Below, in pieces: positions 48,962-57,181 of a stretch of DNA of 64,000 nucleotides. The translations under genes and the position numbers were made by a program. This stretch comes from Streptomyces halobius. Its GTDB lineage: Bacteria > Actinomycetota > Actinomycetes > Streptomycetales > Streptomycetaceae. The number at the start of each line of letters is the position of its first letter. Positions within the stretch are counted from its first letter, which is position 1. Where the stretch lies: contig NZ_CP086322.1 in assembly GCF_023277745.1 (NCBI RefSeq), positions 3,596,001 through 3,660,000 on the forward strand, read 5' to 3'. The notes under the pieces are model-generated. The model was not told the origin of the DNA and searched no databases. It saw only the letters and a list, made by a program, of their open reading frames with translations.

Positions 48962-51574
48962 TCAGCCCGAGCTGGACGAACCCAGTGTGAGCCGCAGGGT
49001 GTGCTCCTTCCCGTCCCGTCGGAGCGTGATCTGAAGGCTGTCACCCGGCCGGTGGCTACGGATCTTCACGATCAGCTCCTCGCCGCTGTGCACCGGGACG
49101 CCGTCCACCTTGGTGATCACATCACCGGGCTTGATCCCGGCCTTCGCGCCGGCGCCGCCGGGAGTGACCGACGGCGCGCCGTCCCTGCCCCGCTCGCTGA
49201 CCCGTGCGCCGTCACCCGCGTACTCCATCTCCAGGCTCACGCCTATCACCGGGTGGGTCGCCCGGCCGGTGTTGATCAGCTCCTCGGCCACCCGCTTGGC
49301 CTGGTTGATCGGGATGGCGAAGCCCAGCCCTATGCTGCCGCCCTGGCCGCCGCCGTCGTCCGGTCCGCTGCCGCCGCCGGCCGCCCGGATGGCGCTGTTG
49401 ATGCCGATCACCCGGGCCTTGGCGTCCACCAGGGGGCCGCCGGAATTGCCCGGGTTGATGGGCGCGTCGGTCTGCAGGGCGTCCACGTACGACACATCGC
49501 TGCCGTCGCCCTTCTGACCGCCGGCGGTGATCGGGCGCTGCTTGGCGCTGATGATGCCGGCGGTGACGGTGTTGGCGAGGTCGTACGGCGCTCCGATGGC
49601 CACGACCGGGTCGCCGACCCGGACCGAGTCGGAGTTGCCGAGGGTCAGCGGGTGCAGGCCCCTGACGCCCTCGACCTGGATGACCGCGAGGTCATAGCCG
49701 CCGTCGCGGCCGACGACCTTCGCCTTGGCGGTCTGGCCGCCGCTGAACGTCACGGAGATCTCGCCGCCGTCACCGGCCGGTTCGACGACATGGTTGTTGG
49801 TGAGGATATGGCCCTGCCGGTCGAGGACGAAGCCGGTGCCGGTGCCCTGTTCGGCGCTGCCGCGGACGTGGATGGTGACGACGCCGGGCAGCGCGGCCTG
49901 TGCGATCCCGGCGACGCTGTCCGGGCTGCGGTCCCCGCGCTCGCCGGCGGCCTGCGGCAGTGTGATGTCGCCGAGGCCGCCGGTGCGCTCGATGTACGCG
50001 CCGATCCCGCCGCCGACGCCGCCCGCGAGCAGCGCGAGGGCCACCGCGCCGACCACCAGCGGTCCACGGCGGCCGCCGCGTCGGGCGGACGGCACGGGCG
50101 CGACGGGGCCGCCGTGCTGGGGCGCGCGCCAGGGGTCGTACTGCTGCCATGCGCCGTGGAGGGCGGGGCCTGGGGTGGGGCCGGTTCCCGGGGCGCTGCT
50201 GGGGCCGGGCATGGCGGTGTGGGGCTGAGGCTGTGTCTGTGGCTGGGGTTGTGTCTGCGGCTGAGGTTGCGTCCGCTGCCGCGGCTGGGGGGCGAAGGAC
50301 CCGGTGCGCGAGCCGGCGGGTCGGGGGCCGCCGTCGCCCGGGTGCGGGACGAACGCACCGTCCGCGCTGTCGTGCGCCGGGTCCGGCGGGCCGCCTCCGT
50401 GGCCGGCCGTGGTGTCCGGGATGGTGGCCGGTGCGTCGCCCGGCTTCCGCAGAACCGGCTGGTGGGAGCCGCTCTGCTCGGTCGGCCGGGAGTGCTGCGT
50501 GGCATCCGTCGCCGTCCCGGACGGGTGCTGATCGCCACCGGACGGGGCCGGGGAAGGGGTGTCGGGCGGCGACGCGAGGGCCGTGGGCGGCTGCGCCGGG
50601 GGTCCCCCCTGCTCATGGGGGTCCCCCCGCTCGAACGAAGTGGAGAGTGGGGCAGAAGTCGAGAACTCGGGGGAGGGGGTCGGCACCGGCCGCTGTACGG
50701 GAGGTGCGGGCGCCCAGGGGCCGGGACCGCCGTACGGAGGCGTGCCGTACGGGTCCTCGGCATGCAGCGGCTGCTGACGCCGAGCCCCGCCGTCCCCCAA
50801 GCTCTCGGCCCTTCCCCCACCCTCCACTTCGTTCGAGCGGGGGGACCCCCATGAGCAGGGGGGACCCTCATCCTCGACCTGGTGAGCCATGACCTCGTCC
50901 TCCGCTCCGGGGGTCACCTGACCGAGCGTCACCGTCGAAGCGGGGGCGTGATCGGCACCCGGCGCGGACGCAGAGGTAACGGAGTGGTCGGCCGGGGCAG
51001 TTGCTTCGGCTGGGGTGTTTGCCTGGGCCGGTGAGCCTGCCGGGGCGGACGTGTATGCCGTGGCCGACGTGCCTGCCGGGGCGGCTTCGGCCGCGTGTGC
51101 ACCGTCCGTGGCGTGGGTGGCTTCGGTCGGTGTGGCCGCTCGGGTGGCGTCGGGCGAACCGGCCGCATCGGACGAACCGGTGGCATCGCCCGGCCCTGAC
51201 GGTGCGGAGAGCGCCGATGACGCGGAAGGCTCCGACGGCGGCCCGGCCGCCGCGGACGCACCCGCCATCGTGGCCACCCCGGCCTCCGCTCCCCCGGCCG
51301 CGCCCGCGCTCGCCCCTCGCTCCGGCGGACGAACGGTCCAGTCGCCGCCCCCGTCCGACCCGTCCGCCGCATCCGGCCCGTTCGGCCAGTCCAGACCGGC
51401 CGCGCCCTTCGCCCCCTCCGTGGCGGAAGTGCCGGGCATCGGGCCGGCCGCCGCGGTTCCGGCGACGGACACCGGTGCCTGCGGGCCGGCCTCGGCGGAC
51501 GGTTCGGTGCCCGGGGTGCGTCCCGGGCGGCTCCACCACTTCAGCTTCGGCCCGGCGGCCTTACCGTCGTCCAT
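48962..51574 (-). CDS. htrA: HtrA/DegP-type membrane-anchored serine protease with very long N-terminus
   Basis: 870 aa. About 500 residues of Pro/Ala/Gly/Thr-rich disordered cytosolic sequence, a membrane helix near 500-520, a trypsin-like domain (about 555-760) with His in NNHVV (about 591), Asp in YDLAVI (about 629) and Ser in GNSGGPL (about 709), and one PDZ domain (about 775-865). It degrades or refolds envelope proteins outside the membrane. The disordered part contains two inverted copies of a 53-bp repeat (50600-50652, 50815-50867), which add a cysteine-containing peptide. It is preceded by rseA and sigE. Confidence 0.92.
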   Translation of the reverse strand: MDDGKAAGPKLKWWSRPGRTPGTEPSAEAGPQAPVSVAGTAAAGPMPGTSATEGAKGAAGLDWPNGPDAADGSDGGGDWTVRPPERGASAGAAGGAEAGVATMAGASAAAGPPSEPSASSALSAPSGPGDATGSSDAAGSPDATRAATPTEATHATDGAHAAEAAPAGTSATAYTSAPAGSPAQANTPAEATAPADHSVTSASAPGADHAPASTVTLGQVTPGAEDEVMAHQVEDEGPPCSWGSPRSNEVEGGGRAESLGDGGARRQQPLHAEDPYGTPPYGGPGPWAPAPPVQRPVPTPSPEFSTSAPLSTSFERGDPHEQGGPPAQPPTALASPPDTPSPAPSGGDQHPSGTATDATQHSRPTEQSGSHQPVLRKPGDAPATIPDTTAGHGGGPPDPAHDSADGAFVPHPGDGGPRPAGSRTGSFAPQPRQRTQPQPQTQPQPQTQPQPHTAMPGPSSAPGTGPTPGPALHGAWQQYDPWRAPQHGGPVAPVPSARRGGRRGPLVVGAVALALLAGGVGGGIGAYIERTGGLGDITLPQAAGERGDRSPDSVAGIAQAALPGVVTIHVRGSAEQGTGTGFVLDRQGHILTNNHVVEPAGDGGEISVTFSGGQTAKAKVVGRDGGYDLAVIQVEGVRGLHPLTLGNSDSVRVGDPVVAIGAPYDLANTVTAGIISAKQRPITAGGQKGDGSDVSYVDALQTDAPINPGNSGGPLVDAKARVIGINSAIRAAGGGSGPDDGGGQGGSIGLGFAIPINQAKRVAEELINTGRATHPVIGVSLEMEYAGDGARVSERGRDGAPSVTPGGAGAKAGIKPGDVITKVDGVPVHSGEELIVKIRSHRPGDSLQITLRRDGKEHTLRLTLGSSSSG
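50600..50652 (+). repeat. 53-bp repeat in htrA, copy 1
   Basis: GGGTCCCCCCTGCTCATGGG followed by GGTCCCCCCGCTCGAACGAA and GTGGAGAGTGGGG. 52 of 53 bases match the inverse of copy 2. Also internally palindromic (GGGGGTCCCCCC). Within the coding sequence for the disordered region. Confidence 0.85.
50815..50867 (-). repeat. 53-bp repeat in htrA, copy 2 (inverted)
   Basis: The reverse complement of copy 1 with one mismatch, 162 bases (54 codons) away. In the htrA frame it encodes GPPCSWGSPRSNEVEGG, a peptide out of keeping with the surrounding sequence. Confidence 0.85.
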
Positions 51575-51695
51575 GCTCTCCCCATATTTTGCCCGCGGTC
51601 ACAGCGGGCCACCGCCACCTCGCGGCCCGCGCCCCGCACAGGGGTGCGCCGCCCAGGCGATTCAATCAGTTCGGCGCGGGCCTGCGCAGGGGCGG

Positions 51696-52643
51696 TCAGT
51701 GCGCGGCCGAGGCGGTGCCCCGGCCGACGGGGCCGGGCGCCCCGGTCGCGCCCGCGGAGCCGAGCCACGGCCGCTTGGGCTCCGGCGGGGGGAGAGGGTG
51801 CCCGGTGAGGGGCCTGCCCGCCTCGGCGGCCACCGGGGTGAAGCGGTACCCCGGCGCCGGACCGGTCGCGGCTATCAAGGGCGGCAGGGCGAAGCGCCCT
51901 GCCGACGGGATGAGCGCCGCCGAGTGCGGCTGCGTGGCCGAGCCCGGTGCGTACGGACCCATCATGCCGGGCGCCGGAGTCACGGCCGGGTGGCCGGGCA
52001 AGGGGCCGCGCCGGGAGTCCGAGGACGTGAGGAAGTCGTTGACGTAGGCCGGCGAACCGCTGCCGCCCGCCGGGGTGGCGCCGAGCGGGGTGACGGCCGT
52101 GCCGTTGCCCTCACCGCGCCCGCCGGGCACATCGACGGCTTCCAGCGGCAGGGCGCCGCCGAGCGCGAAGGCCGCGAGGGAGACCGCGCCGGCCGCCGCG
52201 AAGGCCAGCCGGCGCCGCTGCGCCGCGGGCCGCTCGACCTCATGGACCCGGAAGCCCCGCGCACGCGGCTGCGCCGGGACGCCGGACACGGCATGGGCGC
52301 CATGGCCCCCGGAGGGAACATAGCCGAAGCGGCCATCGCCCCGGATGTAGTCGCCGCGCCCCAGGCCACCGCTGCCGAGTCGGCTGCCGGGACCGTCCGG
52401 ATCGCCACCGGGCAGCCCCTGGAGGCGCGCCAGCAGCCCCTCGGAGGGACCGGGGGGCGCCGTTTCCGCGAAGACGCTTTTCAGCCGGCGCTGCGCGTCG
52501 GCCTCTGCCTTGCACTTTCCGCACGTCGCGAGATGCGCGAGCACCCGCTCGCGCGCGTCATGCCCCAACTCGCCGTCGACCAGAGCCGCGAGGCGGTCGC
52601 CGAGATGCTGCTCGGCAGGGGACGGAACGCCCAATCCGCTCAC
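51696..52643 (-). CDS. rseA: zinc-binding anti-sigma factor, RseA-like
   Basis: 315 aa. The N-terminal ZAS domain has H37-xxx-C41-xx-C44, the zinc signature of redox- or stress-sensing anti-sigma factors, with '[10 protein letters not shown]' before it. One membrane helix (about residues 140-160) precedes a Gly/Pro-rich outer part. It should hold SigE at the membrane. The ATG overlaps the sigE stop (ATGA), so equimolar synthesis is likely. Homologue Rv1222. Confidence 0.9.
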   Translation of the reverse strand: MSGLGVPSPAEQHLGDRLAALVDGELGHDARERVLAHLATCGKCKAEADAQRRLKSVFAETAPPGPSEGLLARLQGLPGGDPDGPGSRLGSGGLGRGDYIRGDGRFGYVPSGGHGAHAVSGVPAQPRARGFRVHEVERPAAQRRRLAFAAAGAVSLAAFALGGALPLEAVDVPGGRGEGNGTAVTPLGATPAGGSGSPAYVNDFLTSSDSRRGPLPGHPAVTPAPGMMGPYAPGSATQPHSAALIPSAGRFALPPLIAATGPAPGYRFTPVAAEAGRPLTGHPLPPPEPKRPWLGSAGATGAPGPVGRGTASAAH

Positions 52644-53497
52644 GCGATTCCTACCTCCCCGGTGGACACCACGAGCGACCGCTGCTGCTCGCGCTCCTCG
52701 GCGCGCGCCGCCGGGGAGCGGTGCTGGAGCGCCTTGCGCAGATGGGAGCGGCCACGGTGGATCCGGCTGCGGACCGTGCCGAGCTTGACGCCGAGGGTGG
52801 CGGCGATCTCCTCGTACGACAGGCCCTCGATGTCGCAGAGGACGACGGCGGCACGGAACTCGGGCGCGAGGGTGTCCAGCGCGTGCTGCACATCCGCGTC
52901 GAAGTGGGTGTCGTCGAAGTGTTCCTGCGGTTCGCGTTCGGCGCTGGGCAGCTTCTCGTCCGCGTCGTCACCGAGCGCGTCGAAGCGGATACGGCTGCGG
53001 CGGCGGACCATGTCCAGGAAGAGATTGGTGGTGATGCGGTGCAGCCAGCCTTCGAAGGTGCCGGGGCTGTACTTCGACAGCGAGCGGAAGACGCGGACGA
53101 AGACCTCCTGCGTGATGTCCTCCGCGTCGTGCTGATTGCCGCTGAGGCGGTAGGCGAGACGGTAGACCCGTGCGCTGTGCAAGCTGACGATCTCCTCCCA
53201 GGTGGGCGGAGTCCACGCCTGGGCGTCCGCGTCGGAGGCGAAGGTCGCGGTCGTCGCGGAGTCGTTGGTGCGGAGACTGTCAGCGGTGTTCGTCACGGAT
53301 TTCGGCTCGGCGGACGACCTTCTCAAGCGCCTGCGCACTCTTCGGTCACCTGCCGCAGCCGCACCTCCCCTGGTGGCTCTGGTGGTGTCCAGTAGAGCCC
53401 CTACCATATCCATCTCGCCCGTTAGCTCCGGATAAGCAGTTTTCACCTGCATTTGGTTCGGCTTCTGATCTTGCCGCCTGTCTCGCGCGGTCTTCAC
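52640..53497 (-). CDS. sigE: ECF RNA polymerase sigma factor SigE (mycobacterial SigE type)
   Basis: 285 aa from GTG 53497, which has GGGGGA seven bases upstream; ATGs at 53452, 53413 and 53407 are alternatives. Region 2 (about 95-165; '[25 protein letters not shown]', in parts) and region 4 (about 210-265; '[27 protein letters not shown]', in parts). A 90-residue basic N-terminal extension is typical of this SigE group. Drives the envelope stress response with rseA, htrA and tatB downstream. It is not the Streptomyces cell-wall sigma factor also called SigE. Confidence 0.92.
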   Translation of the reverse strand: MKTARDRRQDQKPNQMQVKTAYPELTGEMDMVGALLDTTRATRGGAAAAGDRRVRRRLRRSSAEPKSVTNTADSLRTNDSATTATFASDADAQAWTPPTWEEIVSLHSARVYRLAYRLSGNQHDAEDITQEVFVRVFRSLSKYSPGTFEGWLHRITTNLFLDMVRRRSRIRFDALGDDADEKLPSAEREPQEHFDDTHFDADVQHALDTLAPEFRAAVVLCDIEGLSYEEIAATLGVKLGTVRSRIHRGRSHLRKALQHRSPAARAEEREQQRSLVVSTGEVGIA

Positions 53498-53582
53498 CGG
53501 TGCATCCCCCGCTTTCCCCGTACCTCTTCTTTAACGCCCGGTCCCATCTGCGGGTTCCCGTAGACAGCGGATACAGTCACGG

Positions 53583-54266
53583 TTGCGTCAACTACGGGGA
53601 CAGGAGAGGGCCATTACCGGCAACCGGCAGACGGGCTTGGCATTCGCCGAGGCGTACGGCGCCGGGTCCATCGACGGCACCACCGATGCCGCCCTGCGCT
53701 GGTCCCGTGACCGCGCCCGGGAGGCGGGGATCCGTGCCGTGTCGACCGGCACCGGCGCCGCCCTGCGCCTGCTCGCCGCCACCGCGGACGCCAAGGCGGT
53801 CGCCGAGATCGGCACCGGCACGGGCGTGTCGGGCATCTATCTCCTGCACGGAATGCGGCCGGACGGGGTGCTGACCACCGTCGACATCGAACCGGAGCGG
53901 CAGGCGTTCGCCCGGCAGGCGTTCCGCGAGGCGGGCTTCGCCGGAAACCGTGCGCGCTTCATCCCCGGCCGGGCGCTGGACGTCCTCCCCCGGCTCGCCG
54001 ACGGCGGTTACGACCTCGTCCTCTGCGACGGCGACCTGATGGAGTGCCTGGAGTACCTCGCTGAATCGTTGCGTCTGCTACGTCCCGGCGGGCTGGTGTG
54101 CTTCGAGGGCGTCTTCGCGGACGGCCGTACGGTCGACTCCTCGGTGCAGCCGGCGGAGGTGCTGCGGCTGCGGGAGCTGCTGCGGGCCATACGGGAGAGC
54201 ACCGCGCTGGTGCCGTCCCTGCTGCCGGTGGGCGACGGGCTGCTCTGCGCGGTCAAGCGCGGCTGA
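53583..54266 (+). CDS. SAM-dependent O-methyltransferase
   Basis: 227 aa if started at TTG 53583. SAM motif I 'VAEIGTGTGVSGIYLL', then 'TTVDIEPERQ' and 'GYDLVLCDG', with the catechol-O-methyltransferase (class I, PF01596) layout. Substrate unknown; it is divergent from sigE exactly as Rv1220c. The start is unclear: AGGAG lies six bases before an ATT codon (53613) that begins 'ITGNRQTG', while TACAGT five bases before the TTG looks like a -10 box. Confidence 0.85.
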   Translation: MRQLRGQERAITGNRQTGLAFAEAYGAGSIDGTTDAALRWSRDRAREAGIRAVSTGTGAALRLLAATADAKAVAEIGTGTGVSGIYLLHGMRPDGVLTTVDIEPERQAFARQAFREAGFAGNRARFIPGRALDVLPRLADGGYDLVLCDGDLMECLEYLAESLRLLRPGGLVCFEGVFADGRTVDSSVQPAEVLRLRELLRAIRESTALVPSLLPVGDGLLCAVKRG

Positions 54267-54378
54267 CCGCCCGGCGACATCCGGCCGCGTCCGCCTGAAC
54301 CAGATCCGACCTGCGCTTTCAGCCCATCCCGGAGGGGATCTCGGCCCAGCACCACAGGCGCTCTTAGACGAAACGAAC

Positions 54379-54425
54379 GGCCCCGGCACACGGCGCGCAT
54401 GCTGTGCGCGCCGCCTGCCGGGGCC
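54379..54425. terminator. double-stem hairpin between convergent genes
   Basis: Outer stem GGCCCCGGCA / TGCCGGGGCC and inner stem GGCGCGCA / TGCGCGCC. Lies between the methyltransferase and the DUF3117 gene. Confidence 0.8.
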
Positions 54426-54489
54426 GGGGTATCGGCTGGGGGGTACCGGGAACAGGCCCCGGGAAACCGCAGCGGTTGTTCCGCCCTCG

Positions 54490-54657
54490 TCAGACGGTGA
54501 CCTTCTCCAGAGCCTCACCCAGGGCCTTGGCTTCGTCGGGTGTCAGCTCGACGACCAGTCGCCCGCCGCCTTCGAGCGGAACGCGCATGACGATGCCCCG
54601 CCCCTCCTTGGTCACCTCGAGCGGGCCGTCGCCCGTCCGCGGCTTCATGGCCGCCAT
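54490..54657 (-). CDS. DUF3117 small protein (55 aa)
   Basis: Read directly from the sequence: begins MAAMKPRTGDGPLE and ends near 'LEKVTV', with 'GRGIVMRVPLEGGGRLVVEL' in between. AGGGG lies six to ten bases before the ATG. DUF3117 proteins (Rv1211) are about 55 residues and near-universal in actinobacteria; function unknown. Free-standing between the methyltransferase and enoyl-CoA hydratase genes. Confidence 0.92.
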   Translation of the reverse strand: MAAMKPRTGDGPLEVTKEGRGIVMRVPLEGGGRLVVELTPDEAKALGEALEKVTV

Positions 54658-54884
54658 GCTCGTTCCCCTTCCTGAAACCAGCTCATCGTCAGCCGACGGC
54701 CCTTTTCAGGCACCGTGTCACCGGCATCGAACACATTGCTTCTGAGCCATTATCCCGCATCGAACGACCCGATGACCAACATCGGACAGCATCCCTTCTG
54801 CAACGCGCTCGCCCAAAACCACTCAATTCGGGGAGCGGGCTGCGATACTTCGCCACTCGCACACTCCCGCCCTGCCCGCTTTCT

Positions 54885-54911
54885 TTGACGTACGTCACAT
54901 GTCGGCGGTCG
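54885..54911 (+). promoter_or_regulatory. 12-bp palindromic operator over a TTGACG -35 box
   Basis: TGACGTACGTCA (54886-54897) is a perfect palindrome whose first half is part of TTGACG (54885-54890). GTCGAT lies 17 bases later (54908-54913). This is a typical layout for a repressor site on the enoyl-CoA hydratase promoter. The regulator is unknown. Confidence 0.5.
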
Positions 54912-54983
54912 ATGATCTCCGGCATCCTGAGCGCTGGCTGCCCTCACCGGGCAGTCCGAGCCGCGACGGAGGGGACCCTCACT

Positions 54984-55784
54984 ATGGCCGACACCGTGCT
55001 CTACGACCTGACCGACGGACTGGCGACGGTCACCCTGAACCGCCCGGACGCGATGAACGCGCTGAACATCGAGGCGAAGGTGACGCTGCGGGACACCCTC
55101 CGGGAGGCCGCCGCCGATCCCGCCGTCCGCGCCGTGCTGCTGACCGCCACCGGGCGCGCCTTCTGCGTCGGGCAGGACCTCAAGGAGCACATCGGTCTGC
55201 TGGCCGAGGACCGGGCGAACGGCTCGGGCAGCACCATGACCACCGTGCGCGAGCACTACAACCCCATCGTCGAGGCGCTGACCGAGATGCCCAAGCCCGT
55301 CGTCGCGGGCGTCAACGGTGTCGCCGCCGGCGCCGGCGCGGGGTTCGCCCTGGCCGCCGACTACCGGGTCGTCGCCGACTCCGCGTCCTTCAACACCTCG
55401 TTCGCCGGGGTCGCGCTGACCGCCGACTCCGGGATCTCCTGGACGCTGCCCCGGCTGATCGGGCACGGCCGGGCCGCCGATCTGCTGCTGTTCCCGCGCA
55501 ACATCGGCGCCCAGGAGGCGTACGACCTCGGGATCGCCAACAAGGTCGTCCCGGCGGCGGAGCTGGCCGGGACGGCGGCGGCCGTCGCCCGGACGCTGGC
55601 GCAGGGCCCGACCGCCGCCTACGCCGCGATCAAGGAGTCGCTGGCCTACGGAGCCGGGCACTCGCTCGCCGAGACCCTCGGCAAGGAGGACGAGCTGCAG
55701 GTGCGGGCCGGGGCGTCGGAGGACCACCGGATCGCGGTCGAGGCGTTCGTGAAGAAGGAGAAGCCGGTGTTCCTGGGGCGCTGA
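54984..55784 (+). CDS. enoyl-CoA hydratase/isomerase (crotonase) family protein
   Basis: 266 aa from the ATG at 54984. 'LNRPDAMNALN', 'AFCVGQDLKEH' and the oxyanion-hole 'GAGAGFALAADYRV'; the second catalytic-loop Glu position reads 'FAGVALTADSG', resembling PaaG-type isomerases, which carry Asp here. Probably works in phenylacetate or fatty-acid breakdown. Homologues near tag are not conserved in M. tuberculosis, so it may be an insertion. It ends in the 240-bp dispersed repeat. Confidence 0.88.
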   Translation: MADTVLYDLTDGLATVTLNRPDAMNALNIEAKVTLRDTLREAAADPAVRAVLLTATGRAFCVGQDLKEHIGLLAEDRANGSGSTMTTVREHYNPIVEALTEMPKPVVAGVNGVAAGAGAGFALAADYRVVADSASFNTSFAGVALTADSGISWTLPRLIGHGRAADLLLFPRNIGAQEAYDLGIANKVVPAAELAGTAAAVARTLAQGPTAAYAAIKESLAYGAGHSLAETLGKEDELQVRAGASEDHRIAVEAFVKKEKPVFLGR

Positions 55785-55794
55785 GGGGGCCGCT

Positions 55795-56032
55795 GCGCTT
55801 GGGCTCGCCACGGCTCGGTTGCTCGCCTCGTTCGGCTGTCCCGCCGTAGGGGGTTCTCGCTCGTCCGCTGCGCTTTGCCTGAGCCGACGTCTTGGGCTTT
55901 CTCGCCGCTGTGGCTGCGGTGGGCTCTTGCCGCTGCGCGGGGCTGCCGGGTGTGGTTCCGGACCTCCGGACTCCGTCCTGCGGTCCGGTCCCTCCCGTTG
56001 AGGGTGGGAGAAGACCCGTGGGGGTGCACGTA
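55795..56032 (+). repeat. dispersed intergenic repeat, copy 2
   Basis: Contains TTCGGCTGTCCCGCCGTAG, CTGCGCGGGGCTG, CGGACTCCGTCCTGCGG (55967-55983) and CCTCCCGTTGAGGGTGGGAG, in the same order as copy 1a at 26.4-26.68 kb. Between convergent genes. Confidence 0.7.
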
Positions 56033-56037
56033 AGACC

Positions 56038-56667
56038 TCAGGCGCGCCCCGGCGCCTGCCCCGCCCGCGCCGCGGCCTCCACCGCATCACGCACATGGCA
56101 GTCCGCGAGATGGTCGTTGACCAGGCCGCACGCCTGCATCATGGCGTATGCCGTCGTCGGACCGACGAAGCGGAAGCCGCGCTTCTTGAGGTCCTTGGCG
56201 AGCGCCGTCGACTCCGGGGTGACCGGCTGCAGATCGCCGAGGGTGCGCGGCGCCGGGCGGGCGGCGCGGTCGGGGGCGTAGGACCAGACCAGGGCGTCGA
56301 GCTCGCCCGGGGCCAGCGCGGCGGCGACCCTGGCGTTGTTGATGGTCGCGGCGATCTTGGCGCGGTTGCGGATGATGCCGGGGTCGGCGAGCAGCCGTTC
56401 GGCGTCCGCGTCCGTGAACCGGGCCACCGCCGGGATGCGGAATCCGGCGAACGCGGCGCGGAAGCCGGGGCGGCGGCGCAGGATCGTGATCCAGGACAGG
56501 CCTGACTGGAACGCCTCCAGGCTCATCCGCTCGAAGAGGGCGTCGTCGCCATGGACCGGCAGACCCCATTCGGTGTCGTGGTACGCCCGGTAGTCGGCCA
56601 TCTGCGCCGACTCCAGCCCCCAGGGGCAGCGCGGAACGCCGTCCGGAGCCGTGACCACACCCTTCAT
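56038..56667 (-). CDS. tag: DNA-3-methyladenine glycosylase I
   Basis: 209 aa. Begins 'RCPWG' and 'YHDTEWG', then 'FERMSLEAFQSGLSWITIL' and the C-terminal 'HLADCHVR', giving the Cys/His zinc site of Tag. Removes 3-methyladenine from alkylated DNA. The homologue Rv1210 is in the same cluster. The ATG overlaps the stop of the DivIVA-domain gene by ATGA. Confidence 0.92.
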   Translation of the reverse strand: MKGVVTAPDGVPRCPWGLESAQMADYRAYHDTEWGLPVHGDDALFERMSLEAFQSGLSWITILRRRPGFRAAFAGFRIPAVARFTDADAERLLADPGIIRNRAKIAATINNARVAAALAPGELDALVWSYAPDRAARPAPRTLGDLQPVTPESTALAKDLKKRGFRFVGPTTAYAMMQACGLVNDHLADCHVRDAVEAAARAGQAPGRA

Positions 56668-57089
56668 GCCCGCTCCTCTCCCTCCGGCCGGTCGGACGGC
56701 TCCTGGGCCTGCGGTGCCCCGGGCCGTGCGTCCTCCACCGGGCCCGGCCGGGCGTCCTGGATCAGCCCGGGGGCGCCCATGGCCGCCGCATGCGCCCCGG
56801 CCAGCGCCGCCTCCAGCTCCGCGATCCGGGAATCCCGCTCGGCCAGCTCGGCGCCCAGCCGGTCCAGGACGTCATCGACGTCGGACATGCGGTAGCCGCG
56901 GACGGCCACCGGGAGGCGGACGGCCTCCACATCGGCGTGCCCCAGCGGGCGGTCGTCGGGCAGCGGGTCGTAGAGCCGGTCCGGCGGGGAATCCCGCAGC
57001 CCGCCGCCCTCGGCGTCGCCACCGCCGACAACAATGAGCGTGACCGCGGAGACGACCACGACCATCGCGATCAGCAAGAACCAGAACAC
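56664..57089 (-). CDS. DivIVA-domain membrane protein
   Basis: 141 aa from GTG 57089 (GGGGAG six bases upstream; TTG 57095 is too close to it). One N-terminal membrane helix (about 1-22), a linker, then a short DivIVA domain ('VRGYRMSDVDDVLDRLGAEL', about 60-80) and coiled coil, and a Pro/Glu tail. DivIVA-type segments bind curved membrane or polar growth machinery. Likely a small polarity or envelope factor. Operon with tag. Confidence 0.82.
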   Translation of the reverse strand: MFWFLLIAMVVVVSAVTLIVVGGGDAEGGGLRDSPPDRLYDPLPDDRPLGHADVEAVRLPVAVRGYRMSDVDDVLDRLGAELAERDSRIAELEAALAGAHAAAMGAPGLIQDARPGPVEDARPGAPQAQEPSDRPEGEERA

Positions 57090-57181
57090 GACCAACTCCC
57101 CGAACTCAGCGTCTGCACCGATCGTGCCATGAGGGTGTGACAGTTAGGGTCGCTGGCGGAACACGGAGAGGGAGTCAAGGA

